A stretch of 64,000 nucleotides of DNA from Prescottella equi (GCF_020171745.1 NZ_JAIVAH010000017.1:62001-126000); one strand, 5' to 3'; positions 34,180 through 42,642 are shown, counted from the first letter of the stretch. Numbers and translations: made by a program. Notes: generated from the sequence alone by a model not told the origin.

Positions 34180-34542
34180 ATGGGGGACTCGACATCGGAT
34201 CCCGAACGCCTCTACGGCCGTCTGTCGGAGCGGGCGCGACTCGCGCTGCTGCGCAATCCGCAGGGCTTCGTACCGCCGGAGTTCATCGGCCAGGTCATGA
34301 GCGTCTGCGGTGACGACAGCGTCTGCTACGTGACTTCCGACGACGAGGTCCCTCACTTCGCGATCTTCCAGGGCGCCGTGTCGGACTACCTGTTCGCCCG
34401 CCGTCAGGATCTCGACTGCTGGTGGGACGCGCTGGAACCAGGCCTACGCCGCGCGCTGGCCCGGGGACAGACGGTGTTCGACTCGTCCCTCGTCGACAGT
34501 GACTATGTCACCCTGCGTCTGGCCGGCGCGGACCTGAGGTAG
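34180..34542 (+). CDS. Hypothetical protein, 120 residues
   Basis: Starts at ATG 34180, 113 bases from the divergent alcohol dehydrogenase start. Soluble, acidic, with GFVPPEFIGQVMSVCGDDSVCYVTSDD in the middle and a C-terminal VTLRLAGADLR. GC-rich third codon positions fit a real gene. I do not recognise a domain. It lies just before a PucR-like regulator but there is a 97-base gap, so an operon is uncertain. Confidence 0.6.
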   Translation: MGDSTSDPERLYGRLSERARLALLRNPQGFVPPEFIGQVMSVCGDDSVCYVTSDDEVPHFAIFQGAVSDYLFARRQDLDCWWDALEPGLRRALARGQTVFDSSLVDSDYVTLRLAGADLR

Positions 34543-34639
34543 TTCCCGGCGATTCATCGGCCTTTCCCGCGCTCTCCGCGTCTACGGTGAAGGCGCGGAT
34601 CGTCGGCGGCGAGCACGATCCGGAAAGGTGTGATGGCGG

Positions 34640-35845
34640 GTGGACGCGCGGGAACCGGCGGATCGGTGGCTGCGGAGCTACCTCACGACGACGCTGACGC
34701 AGGACGCACTGAACCTCTTCCTGTCCGGTCTCGAGGAGTCGTTCACCGCGGATGTTCCCGAGCTTGCCGCGGACGCAGAGCTGCAGCGAGACCTGCGGGC
34801 CGCCGTGCGCAGTCAGCTCGGTGCCTTCCTGGGGGCAGCCGGACCGTCCGCCGACGGACCGGCCGAGGCCCCGGTCTCGCTGGAGGCCCACGCACTCGCC
34901 CGCACCGTCGCGCAGCGAGGACTGGAGCTGCGGGTCCTGACGCAGCTCTACCACGCCGGGCATCGCGCCATGCTCTCGTTCGCGACCGCGTTCCTCCAAC
35001 AGGAGGAGCTCGACCCTCAGTTCAAGCTCGAGGTCCTGACCACGATGTGGTCGCAGACCAGTGAGTTGCTCAACGCGATGCTCGACGAGCTCGCCGTCAC
35101 CTACGCGGACGAACGAGAACGGTTGCTGCAGGGCGCTTTCGCATCCCGTGTGACGACGGTGCGCGAAATACTCGACGGTGGTGGGGGCGTCGCGCAGTCG
35201 TCCGGACTGCTCGGCTATCCGTTGCGGCTCACGCACACCGCCGTCGTCGCGTGGGTCGACGACTCGACTCTGTTCGCCGGCTCCCTCGACAAGGTGATGA
35301 CCCGAATTGCCGGCGGCAGGCGAACGCTGTCGGTGCCGTCCGGGGCGCACGGCGTGTGGTCGTGGATCGCGCACGACGGCGCCGCCGCGTGGGTGATCGA
35401 CCGGAGTCTCGTGCCTGACGGCGTGCGACTCGCGGTCGGTGATCCCGGACTCGGGATCGAGGGATTTCGCACCAGTCATCGCGCGGCGCTGGCGGCGCAG
35501 CGGATCGCCGAGGTCGGCAGGCGTCGGGAGGTCGTGACCGGCTACGCGGACGTCGAGCTGGCGTCGATGCTGTCGACCGACCCCGATGCGATGCGCGCGC
35601 TCGTCACGCGGGAGCTCGCCGGTCTCCTGGGCGCCGACGCTGCATCCGAGCGGCTCCGGGACACCCTGCGCGCCGTGATGGGCTGCAACGGCAACCTCGA
35701 GGCCGCCGCCCGCCGTCTGGGCATTCACAAGAACACGGTCCGGTACCGCATGCAGCGGGCGGAGGAGATCCTCGGCGGGGACATCCCGGCGAGACGGCTG
35801 AAACTCGAACTCGCGTTGGAGTGTTTCGACACTTTCGGAGGGTGA
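34640..35845 (+). CDS. PucR/CdaR-family helix-turn-helix regulator
   Basis: A 401-residue regulator. The C-terminal 60 residues (MGCNGNLEAAARRLGIHKNTVRYRM) are the PucR-type HTH found in CdaR and PucR proteins; the middle part is a GGDEF-like degenerate domain and the N-terminal half is helical (RsbRD-like). GTG 34640 follows CGGAAAGG at good distance. Converges with the LuxR gene, 6 bases between stops. The regulated genes are unknown; the alcohol dehydrogenase across the divergent region is the obvious candidate. Confidence 0.82.
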   Translation: MDAREPADRWLRSYLTTTLTQDALNLFLSGLEESFTADVPELAADAELQRDLRAAVRSQLGAFLGAAGPSADGPAEAPVSLEAHALARTVAQRGLELRVLTQLYHAGHRAMLSFATAFLQQEELDPQFKLEVLTTMWSQTSELLNAMLDELAVTYADERERLLQGAFASRVTTVREILDGGGGVAQSSGLLGYPLRLTHTAVVAWVDDSTLFAGSLDKVMTRIAGGRRTLSVPSGAHGVWSWIAHDGAAAWVIDRSLVPDGVRLAVGDPGLGIEGFRTSHRAALAAQRIAEVGRRREVVTGYADVELASMLSTDPDAMRALVTRELAGLLGADAASERLRDTLRAVMGCNGNLEAAARRLGIHKNTVRYRMQRAEEILGGDIPARRLKLELALECFDTFGG

Positions 35846-35851
35846 GTACTT

Positions 35852-38389
35852 CTACGGCATCCCCGTTGGAGGCCTGATGAAGGAATCAGGCTTCACCAGG
35901 CCCAACCGGGTTGCCTGGGAGATGGCTTCCTGTCGGGAGTGCACGCCCAACTTCCGGTACAGCGATCTGACTTGTGTCTTCACCGTATTGATACTGACGT
36001 AATGGTGTCTCGCGATTTCCGCGAGCGTTCTGCCGGCGACCAACGAGGCGAGGACGGCATGTTCCTGTCTCGTGAGTCCGACGTCGGGCGTAATCGGCCG
36101 GAACACTGCAAGGTTCGCGGTCAGGGGATCTGCATCCACAGGCAGATCGACACCGAGATCGGCGATGCGCCGCACCATGGACGGATCGAGCAGTGCGAAC
36201 GGGCGCACCAGGTTGTGGCGGCGGGAGAGGGCAACCGCGCGGTCCAGGTGTCGTGCGGCGCCCACCGGGTTCTTGTTGGTGGCGGCTGCGGCGGCGCCGA
36301 TCACTGACAACTCCGTGGACTCCCGGACGGAGCAGCGGACATCTGCCCAGTGCTGGTCGGCCAGTCGCTCGGCGGCGTGTGGTTCTGCCGCGAGGAGGTG
36401 TATCCGGGCACGGGCTGCGGCAGTTCGTGGGTGACTCGATCGATCGACCAGTTCTCGTGCCGAATCGATCTGGCCGATGGCCAGATAGAGGTCCGCACGG
36501 ACGGCGTCGAGGATCGGCCCGGCCGCAGAGCCCTCCCCGTGTAGGTCGGGGTATCGCTCGAGGTGATGGAGGATCGAGCGCAGCCCGTCGGCTGGTGTAC
36601 CGGCGATCAGCGCGTGCTGCCCGACGGCATACAGCACGTGGGCCCAGTACTCCTCACGATCGCTCGGGGATCCCAGATCCGTCAGGACGGCGAGGGCGGC
36701 CGTCGGGTCGAGTCGATCGAGCGCGACGAGCGCTGCCGCCACCATCCCGGCGGTCCGCACGAGGTGCTCGCTCTCCGCCGGCAGCGGCGGATGACGTTGC
36801 TCCTCGTCCAACCACCGCTGGGCGTCGGAGGCCGCACCGTCCAGCGCGTAGCTGAGAGCAAGCTTGCCCGCGGCGTCTCGTTCGACGAAAGTGCCCGCCC
36901 CCGCACGGTGAGCTCGGCGGAACATCGTGGTCGCGTCGTCGATCCGGTCGACCAATTGATACGTGATCCCGATATGGAGGTAGAGAAACGCGTACGCGTG
37001 TCGCTGGGAGTCGTTCAGCTCGTCCAGGATCGGCACGGGTGCGGACGCGAGCTCGTCGCACAGGCCGGCCGCTTCGACGAGGCCGCCCTCGATGCGCAAC
37101 GTCATCACACGCATCATCACCTCGGCGGGCCCGGCGGACGCCTCGAGTGGCGGTTCGTGCCGGGCCGCGACGACCGGGACGTCGCGGGGCGCTGCGAACT
37201 GGCGATGCATGCGGCGAATCGCGATGACGGTGGGGTGATCGCGCGCGATCTCCTCAGGGATGCGCTCGACGAACGCCTCGTCGAGCGTCGCGAGGAACCC
37301 GCCGGTGTACAGCGCTGTCCAGTGCTCGCTGACGATGTCGAGTACCCGGTGCCAGTCCTCACCGTCGATGGCGATTGTCAGTGCGTTGTGAGGATCGCCT
37401 CGGTCGAGCCAGTGTTCGACGAATGTGGCTCGGGCGCGTCGTAATTCGTCTCCATGGTGCAGGGCGGTGATGCGTAGTAGGGACTTGCGAACCGGCTCGG
37501 GGAACCGGCACGCCGGGGCGTCGGAAGTCGGCTGCTCGACGACTCCGAGTGTTTCGAGCGCGAGAATGGCATCCGCTCCGTCTGTCACGCCGGGAAGCGT
37601 TGCCACAAGCTCGGGGCCCAGGGGGACCGCCGCGGCGGCGAGGCCGGCGAAGGATCTCGACGCGGCGAAGGCGTTGTCGGCGAGGATGATTCCTTCGATC
37701 GATCGATCCACCGCTCCGGCGACGATGTCGTCGGGATGCGTACCGGCTTCTGCGCTGTTCTCGGCGTCCGCTCCGAGCCCGTCGACCAGTGCGGCCAGGC
37801 CGCCGGTCTGCCTGGTCATCCATTGCGTCCACCGCAGTTCGCGCGCGATCCCGCGTCGGTGGAAGTACGCGGACGTCTCGTCCTCGGTGAAAGCCAGCTC
37901 ATCGGGGCCGATCACCGTGGGGCGGTGGTGCCCGTCGAACTCCTCGAGCCGTGACCCGCTGTTGCGAGTCGTCATGATGATCCGCAACTCGGCGTTGCCG
38001 GACAGGAGGGCGCGAGCGCCCGTCTTCACGCCGTCGCGCAGTGGGACCCCGTCGAGCACGAGCAGTACCGGGTGGTCGAGGCCGGCGACATGCGTGCTCA
38101 CGGATTCGAAGCTCGCCCCGTCGTCCCCGGCACGGTCCGTGCGTCGTATTCCGAGGTCGGTCGCGACATGTTGCCAGTAGGCATCGGAACTGATGTCGGC
38201 GCTCGGGGCGCTGACGGAGACGACCTTCCTCTCGGGCGCTGGATCGGTCGCCAGCCACGAACGAACCAGCGACGTCTTTCCCGCGAACCGGGATCCATGG
38301 ACGACGGTCAGGCGCCTCGAATTCGCCAACAAGGAGAAGAGTCGAGGTCTCGGCAGAAGCGGATCTGGCTGATCGTGAGGCGGAAGCAC
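35852..38389 (-). CDS. Large LuxR-family regulator, MalT-like (STAND ATPase)
   Basis: An 845-residue protein. N-terminal P-loop NTPase with Walker A GSRFAGKTS (about residues 32-40) and Walker B VLLVLDGV; a middle winged-helix/TPR-like helical region (about 330-760); and a C-terminal LuxR HTH (LTRQEHAVLASLVAGRTLAE, then SINTVKTQVRSLYRKLGVHSR). This is the MalT-like architecture in which ligand binding to the TPR part triggers ATP-dependent oligomerisation and DNA binding. GTG 38389 is preceded by GGAGAG. No obvious target adjoins it; the degraded potassium channel and the microprotein operon lie upstream. Confidence 0.88.
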   Translation of the reverse strand: MLPPHDQPDPLLPRPRLFSLLANSRRLTVVHGSRFAGKTSLVRSWLATDPAPERKVVSVSAPSADISSDAYWQHVATDLGIRRTDRAGDDGASFESVSTHVAGLDHPVLLVLDGVPLRDGVKTGARALLSGNAELRIIMTTRNSGSRLEEFDGHHRPTVIGPDELAFTEDETSAYFHRRGIARELRWTQWMTRQTGGLAALVDGLGADAENSAEAGTHPDDIVAGAVDRSIEGIILADNAFAASRSFAGLAAAAVPLGPELVATLPGVTDGADAILALETLGVVEQPTSDAPACRFPEPVRKSLLRITALHHGDELRRARATFVEHWLDRGDPHNALTIAIDGEDWHRVLDIVSEHWTALYTGGFLATLDEAFVERIPEEIARDHPTVIAIRRMHRQFAAPRDVPVVAARHEPPLEASAGPAEVMMRVMTLRIEGGLVEAAGLCDELASAPVPILDELNDSQRHAYAFLYLHIGITYQLVDRIDDATTMFRRAHRAGAGTFVERDAAGKLALSYALDGAASDAQRWLDEEQRHPPLPAESEHLVRTAGMVAAALVALDRLDPTAALAVLTDLGSPSDREEYWAHVLYAVGQHALIAGTPADGLRSILHHLERYPDLHGEGSAAGPILDAVRADLYLAIGQIDSARELVDRSSHPRTAAARARIHLLAAEPHAAERLADQHWADVRCSVRESTELSVIGAAAAATNKNPVGAARHLDRAVALSRRHNLVRPFALLDPSMVRRIADLGVDLPVDADPLTANLAVFRPITPDVGLTRQEHAVLASLVAGRTLAEIARHHYVSINTVKTQVRSLYRKLGVHSRQEAISQATRLGLVKPDSFIRPPTGMP

Positions 38390-38599
38390 TCGACTCTCCG
38401 ACGGTCATTGCGGTACTGGATGGCCCACAGGGAAGTAGCTGCTCGGCGCGAGCAACCTTGAGGCTAACAGCCTTGTTGATCTTGATTGTGGGGGCGTGGC
38501 AACGGCTGCGAGAGCTGCCGCTTGTCGGCTTGCCCGTATCGTGCCCACGCATGACCAGCGCCCATTGGTAACAGCGCGCCGAGCCCAGTGGATCGTCTT

Positions 38600-39090
38600 C
38601 CACCTCCACGAAGTGGCCATGGTCGTGCTGCCCATGCTGCGCCCCCTTCGCCTGCTGCGACTCGTCACGCTCCTCTGGGTCCTCCAGCGATCCATCGGAA
38701 CCGCATTGCGAGGAAGAGCCGTCACCTACGCTGCTGGTGCGAGCTTGTCCTCATCCTGATCGGGTCGCTCGCGATACTCGACGCCGAACGACCGGGCCCC
38801 GACTCGGTCATCACTACGTTCCACGACGCATTGTGTTGGGCCACTGCCGCCTTCACGACCGTTGCATACTCCGACTACGCCCCGTCACACCCCGGGGTGA
38901 CTCATCGCTGCGGCCCTGATGCTGGAGGGGACCGCACGTCTCGGTGTCGCCACCGCAACCCGCGCATCGTGGTGGGCTCAGCGAATCGGTGAGGAAGGAG
39001 AAATCAGCCAAGCCGCAAAATGAGTCGAGATCGCAACGCTCAATGAAGAACTCGTGCAGCTCCGGACTCAACTTCGAGTCAGGCGCGTCA
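38600..39090 (+). pseudogene. Frameshifted remnant of a two-helix potassium channel
   Basis: Three frames in succession carry parts of one actinobacterial potassium-channel protein. Part 1 (from about 38619): VVLPMLRPLRLLRLVTLL, then RSIGTALRGRAVTYAAGA. Part 2 (about 38739-38899, frame shifted): LILIGSLAILDAERPGP, then TTFHDALCWATAAFTTVAYSDYAP. Part 3 (after about 38899, shifted again): ALMLEGTARLGVATATRASWW up to an in-frame stop near 39020, then a coiled-coil-like NEELVQLRTQL. The selectivity filter reads TVAYSDY where a working channel has TVGYGD (positions about 38858-38878). The N-terminal membrane part is missing. The gene is dead. Confidence 0.75.
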
Positions 39091-39350
39091 CGGACGCGGA
39101 ACCAATCGGAACGCGGCGCTGGGTGTACGGGCGAGTTGTCGTTCGGCGACAATCCGGTCCGCGGGTGCCGGTCACTCGAAGTATCTGGCGTGCAACCTCT
39201 TCGAACCCGGTCGCGCTCGCTTCCCTCTCTGGAACTGAGGGTTTGGGTGCACTTCCGGCCATCTGCCGGGGTGATCATCTGTCATCTGGAGACGTCGAAA
39301 CGGCCTTCGGGAATCGGTTTGGAGACGCAGAGGTGTGGTGATTCGGCTGC

Positions 39351-39461
39351 TTACACGGGCGGCATGGTCTGGCTGCCCGTGACGATCCAGCGCAGGGCCG
39401 TGTCGATTGCGTCCCCGAGCGGGCCGAGGGTTCTGCCGTAGAAACCGTAGTCGAGTCCCAT
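39351..39461 (-). CDS. Microprotein C, 36 residues, family 1
   Basis: Fifth and last gene of a packed operon. ATG 39461 is preceded by TAGGAGGCAATC, an excellent ribosome site, 9 bases after the stop of the previous gene. The segment LDYGFYGRTLGPLGDAID is 16 of 18 identical to the same part of microprotein A. It continues TALRWIVTG, an amphipathic helix, and a short C-terminal tail with Met-Pro-Pro-Val. No signal peptide. Paralogy at protein level with a strong ribosome site is good evidence that it is expressed. Function unknown. Confidence 0.75.
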   Translation of the reverse strand: MGLDYGFYGRTLGPLGDAIDTALRWIVTGSQTMPPV

Positions 39462-39470
39462 GATTGCCTC

Positions 39471-39548
39471 CTACAGCGTGTTGTACCAGGTGAAGATGGC
39501 GCGCAGTGCCGCCCCGAGTGCTGGTCCGAACCAGACGTCGTACGTCAT
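39471..39548 (-). CDS. Microprotein B, 25 residues, divergent member of family 1
   Basis: Smallest gene of the operon, between A and C. ATG 39548 is preceded by AAAGGCGGA. The product aligns with A and C (YDVWFGPALGAALRAIFTW against LDYGFFGRTLGPLGEAID plus the helix), keeping the aromatic-Gly N-terminus and the amphipathic helix but lacking the C-terminal tail. The stop lies 9 bases before the start of C, so the ribosome could pass directly on. Function unknown. Confidence 0.65.
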   Translation of the reverse strand: MTYDVWFGPALGAALRAIFTWYNTL

Positions 39549-39572
39549 CTCACATTCCGCCTTTCAGCCTGG

Positions 39573-39674
39573 CTACCAGGGGAGCCTTCCTCCCGTGGCG
39601 ATCCAGTAGACGACCAGATCGATCGCCTCCCCGAGGGGGCCAAGAGTCCTGCCGAAGAATCCGTAGTCGAGCAT
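39573..39674 (-). CDS. Microprotein A, 33 residues, family 1
   Basis: ATG 39674 has AGGAGGAGG upstream, the best ribosome site of the group; its bases overlap the stop of gene E. Product: LDYGFFGRTLGPLGEAID, then LVVYWIATGG and a short RLPW end. The N-terminal block is nearly identical to that of microprotein C, so the pair arose by duplication. The helix after the Gly-rich block is hydrophobic on one face and could insert in or lie on a membrane. No signal peptide and no Cys. Function unknown. Confidence 0.75.
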   Translation of the reverse strand: MLDYGFFGRTLGPLGEAIDLVVYWIATGGRLPW

Positions 39675-39686
39675 CTTCGCCTCCTC

Positions 39687-39812
39687 CTATTTACAGTTCT
39701 GGACGCTACTCAGCCGGCAGGGCGCCTTAACCCGAGCCCACCGTCGTTGCTCGTCATTGAAGAACGGCGGCCACATCAGCCAGAAGAACCAAGGGAAATC
39801 CAATATCAGCAT
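39687..39812 (-). CDS. Microprotein E, 41 residues, family 2
   Basis: Second gene of the operon. ATG 39812 lies 4 bases after the stop of gene D, so it is probably read by translational coupling; there is no strong ribosome site of its own. The N-terminal part DFPWFFWLMWPPFF matches 10 of 14 positions of microprotein D, and the end repeats the APC...C-basic pattern of D (C at 31 and 40). The middle is basic (QRRWARVK). Two cysteines could form a loop. Function unknown. Confidence 0.7.
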   Translation of the reverse strand: MLILDFPWFFWLMWPPFFNDEQRRWARVKAPCRLSSVQNCK

Positions 39813-39816
39813 CTAT

Positions 39817-39933
39817 CTACCGGCAGGTGGCCGTCAGCCAGCAAGGCGCGTTGTCGGTGGCCCACTGCCAATCCCACTCAGTGAAGAACGGCGCTGGCAT
39901 CAGCCACACGAACCACGGCCAATCTCCGCCCAT
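39817..39933 (-). CDS. Microprotein D, 38 residues, Trp-rich, family 2
   Basis: First gene of the operon. ATG 39933 is preceded by AGGAGGTGATC, a full-length match to the anti-Shine-Dalgarno sequence. The product has six Trp in 38 residues: DWPWFVWLMPAPFF, then a WDWQW stretch and an APCWLTATC end with two cysteines. It is paralogous to E. No classical signal peptide or leader is seen; the hydrophobic Trp-rich segment could associate with a membrane. Function unknown. Confidence 0.75.
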   Translation of the reverse strand: MGGDWPWFVWLMPAPFFTEWDWQWATDNAPCWLTATCR

Positions 39934-40430
39934 GTCGATCACCTCCTATCAGTGCAGCGGGGTGCCAACCATCACAGCACCCGATCCACGCGAGAAACGC
40001 GTTCGTCATCATGCCTAGCCATGCCCAATCCATCTCAGGTCATCTCTGATCCATCACGAACCCGACAACCCGCCCAGGGATCCACGCCTTTCGCCTCCAT
40101 CTAGACGGGCCAGTCGTACGGACAAGTCGAGAGTCCCTAGGGTTGGCACGGTGTGATTGCGCGTAGCCGTTCCCTCGATGCTGGGGGCCAGTTCATCGTC
40201 CACCTCCATGACTGCAGGTTGACTACGTTCGTCTCCTTCGATACCTAGCGGCAATCTTCGGCCCAGCTGAGGAGTCGGCACCGAGTGTTCGATGAGCATC
40301 CGTGTGAAGTGCGACGTCTCTAGCGCCGGTCGGGCGGCACGACGAGGCGTGCCGCGAGGGTGTGGGATTGAGTGTCGGGCGAGAGCCATCCCGCGATGGC
40401 CGGCACCCAGTTCGGGTGCCGGCTGCAGGG
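39934..40430. other. Upstream region of the microprotein operon
   Basis: About 500 bases between the HNH gene and the microproteins. It should hold the operon's promoter, but I cannot name a convincing -35/-10 pair. A minus-strand frame from 40299 to 40054 (81 codons) has no ribosome site, mixed codon use and no recognisable domain, and I do not call it. A 51-codon frame starting MDWAWLGMM at about 40033 runs into gene D in another frame and may be chance. Confidence 0.4.
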
Positions 40431-41744
40431 TCATGCGGCTTGTGGTCCTGCCCGATTGTGGGCCGGGATGGGTTTCTTGTAGGGATCCACCGTCGATGGT
40501 GGGGTGAACCACGGGTGTCGGTCGACGCCTATCTTCACTTCCCAGTGGGAGTGGTGCAGCAGCGTGTGGTGGTAGCGGCACAAGAGCACGAGGTTGTCGA
40601 GGTCTGTCGGTCCGCCGTCGGCCCAATGTGTGACGTGGTGGCCTTCGCAGTGGGCGGGTACTGCTCCGCACCCGGGGAACGCGCAGCCGTGATCGCGGGC
40701 GATCAACGCTCTCCGCTGCTTCTTCGACACGGTCCTGCTGGTGCGGCCCAAATCGATCGGGACCCCATCGTCCATGACGATCGGCGTGAGGTGACAATCG
40801 CAGGCGAGCCGGCGGGCGGTCGCGATCGACAGCGGTCCCATGTGTGGCATGCGCGCGATGTCTTTGTCGCCGAACAGGTCCGGATTGCCGGACAGATCAC
40901 CGTCTGAGCCCGTCCACTCGTGATCCGCGTCGCTGCGGGCGAGATCGCTGGCGTTCACGTGCAGGGATAGGTGGGGTCGCTCGCCGCCCTCGATGGGGGC
41001 GTCCCCGGAGTCGAGATATCGGCGCAGAATCTCTGCGAACGCGTCCGCGCGCTGCCGCGCCGGAGGGCGGGAACCGGCGGGGTCATCCATCGGGTTCCGT
41101 GGCTTGGTCAACGACGACAGGGCCGTCAGCAGCATCTCGCCCGTCACTGCGTCGAGATCACCCTTCACCGCAACCCGCCCGTTCAACGTCTTCGAGGCGT
41201 GGAACTCGTTGCGCTCGGTGTCCTCGCTCGGTGGCAGTTCGTCGGATTCGAAGATCCGCTCGAGCTTGCTGATGCAGGTCTGGACGGTCGTGGTGGTTGC
41301 GGTGGGTCCGGTGGCACTGTCGAGCAGCACCTTCCGGCACGCATCGAGTGCCTCGTTCGGCATCCCGCGGGGTGGGGTCTCGCAGAACTTCCCGATCAAC
41401 GCAGCGTGCTCGGCCGAGATGTTGCCCGCGTTGTAGGCGTCGGCGATCTCGGGTTGCCGGCTCAGCATCCGCCCCAAGGCGAGGATTCGTCCCGCGGTCG
41501 ATACTTCCATCAGGGTGTTCGCCGCCAGCCACATCTTCACACTCCGAAAACCGAGGGTGTCGAACGAGACTGCCCGCTCATCGATTTGGGCAACGGCAGC
41601 GGCACGAAGGGCTTCGAGTTGTTCCATTGCGTGGCAGATGTCGAGCGCGGTCTGCAGCAGCGAGATTTCGGGCAGCGTGCCCATGTCTTCGGGCCGCAGT
41701 GTGGTGACTGCGATGCTCGAATTGTTGAGTCCCCCCGGATTCAT
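40431..41744 (-). CDS. DUF222 / HNH endonuclease domain protein (13E12 repeat family type)
   Basis: A 437-residue protein. The N-terminal two-thirds is the DUF222 domain (IDERAVSFDTLGFRSVKMWLAANT ... ISAEHAALI) and the C-terminus is an HNH nuclease motif: CAFPGCGAVPAHCEGHHVTHW, then GGPTDLDNLVLLCRYHHTLLH, with all the Cys/His of a McrA-type zinc HNH. Such genes are abundant in Mycobacteriales; in M. tuberculosis they are the REP13E12 family, several of which are SOS-induced. A LexA-type palindrome ends 15 bases upstream of this start, which agrees. Role in DNA mobility or damage response is unproven. Confidence 0.9.
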   Translation of the reverse strand: MNPGGLNNSSIAVTTLRPEDMGTLPEISLLQTALDICHAMEQLEALRAAAVAQIDERAVSFDTLGFRSVKMWLAANTLMEVSTAGRILALGRMLSRQPEIADAYNAGNISAEHAALIGKFCETPPRGMPNEALDACRKVLLDSATGPTATTTTVQTCISKLERIFESDELPPSEDTERNEFHASKTLNGRVAVKGDLDAVTGEMLLTALSSLTKPRNPMDDPAGSRPPARQRADAFAEILRRYLDSGDAPIEGGERPHLSLHVNASDLARSDADHEWTGSDGDLSGNPDLFGDKDIARMPHMGPLSIATARRLACDCHLTPIVMDDGVPIDLGRTSRTVSKKQRRALIARDHGCAFPGCGAVPAHCEGHHVTHWADGGPTDLDNLVLLCRYHHTLLHHSHWEVKIGVDRHPWFTPPSTVDPYKKPIPAHNRAGPQAA

Positions 41745-41758
41745 GACTCGAGTTTAGT

Positions 41759-41774
41759 TCGAACTGATGTTCGA
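41759..41774. promoter_or_regulatory. SOS box (LexA site) upstream of the DUF222/HNH gene
   Basis: TCGAACTGATGTTCGA fits the actinobacterial/Gram-positive LexA consensus CGAAC-N4-GTTCG exactly and is a near-perfect palindrome. It lies between the HNH gene start at 41744 and the stop of the upstream membrane-protein gene. Confidence 0.8.
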
Positions 41775-41775
41775 G

Positions 41776-42024
41776 TCAATGGTGGGATTGTTCGGCGCTG
41801 GATGCGCAGAGTGCGCCGACCACTGGGATGAGCCAGGCTGCAATCGCCCAGGTCCACGGCCGTCGTTGAACCAGGGTGAGGGTTGGGGCGACGATCGTCA
41901 CTACGGCCGGAAGAGCAAGCAGGACGACGGCGCCCGCCGCTGCGACCACCGTCGCTGCGATGTCGATCCATGCAACCCGGCCGAGCGAGGATCGCTCGGG
42001 GGCGGGACTCGCCTTGTAAGCCAC
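41776..42024 (-). CDS. Small membrane protein, 82 residues
   Basis: Two hydrophobic helices (about residues 18-48 and 56-74) connected by a short basic loop (QRRPWTW), with an SSAEQSHH tail. The start is a GTG with a weak ribosome site, so the exact start is uncertain. I do not recognise a family. Same strand as the gene at 42055, 30 bases after it. Confidence 0.5.
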   Translation of the reverse strand: MAYKASPAPERSSLGRVAWIDIAATVVAAAGAVVLLALPAVVTIVAPTLTLVQRRPWTWAIAAWLIPVVGALCASSAEQSHH

Positions 42025-42054
42025 CTGCGGACAGTACGGCGAAAGGAAGCTCAG

Positions 42055-42642
42055 TCAGCAGTAGTGCGGCGGCTCCGTGTCGGGGTCGTCGACCACGACG
42101 TCGATACGCGGGTTCGCCACGAGCCGATCGATCGCGCCGGCGTCGGCTCCGATCGACGCGAAATTCGGGTCGACGTCGCAGGTCACGCACCACGCGTGAT
42201 CCGCCGGCCACACGAATGCGGGGGTCGGCGCCGCGATGTCGTGGAGCAGCGCCGTGACCTGCGAATCCCAGGCCGCGACGTCCGCGAGTGATCCGTGGAA
42301 CAGGAAGTAGCACCGGTTAGGGATCTGAACCTTCGGCATCGGATCGCAGCTGCGGAAGCTGGGCCACCCCTCCCAGATGCAGAAGTAGCAGTTGTCCGGG
42401 GTGCTCGTGTGGCGGGCCAGCTCGGCCAGGGCCACGCTGATTTGTTCGTTGTCGGACAGCGCATTTGGGGTGACCCGGACCTCGGCTTCGCGCTGCCTCG
42501 GAAAGCCCGGGTCCGGGATCAGCCGCAGGCGTGCGTACTTCTCGAAACCGCGCGGACCGCGTACGGTCAGCCGTCTCCAGTCTTCGTCGGACTGCTCGAG
42601 CCAACGCGCAGCCGTCAGATCGGCACACCGTGTGATGCTCAT
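42055..42642 (-). CDS. Hypothetical protein, 195 residues
   Basis: A soluble protein with a consistent high-GC third-position pattern. Recognisable pieces are GPRGFEKYARLRLIPDPGFPRQREAE, CYFCIWEGWPSF, PNRCYFLFHGSLADVAAW and FVWPADHAWCVTCDVDPNFASIGA, which recall a small family of conserved actinobacterial hypotheticals whose function is unknown to me. Several Cys-x-x-Cys-like pairs (CYFC, CVTC) could bind metal. Start at ATG 42642, 40 bases from the GNAT gene stop. Confidence 0.65.
   Translation of the reverse strand: MSITRCADLTAARWLEQSDEDWRRLTVRGPRGFEKYARLRLIPDPGFPRQREAEVRVTPNALSDNEQISVALAELARHTSTPDNCYFCIWEGWPSFRSCDPMPKVQIPNRCYFLFHGSLADVAAWDSQVTALLHDIAAPTPAFVWPADHAWCVTCDVDPNFASIGADAGAIDRLVANPRIDVVVDDPDTEPPHYC

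Noticed and set aside
38853-39278. 141-codon minus frame downstream of the microproteins
   Set aside because: No ribosome site, low-complexity composition and overlap with the potassium channel remnant.
40054-40299. 81-codon minus frame upstream of the microprotein operon
   Set aside because: No ribosome site or domain; codon pattern not like neighbours. Could be a remnant, not enough to call.
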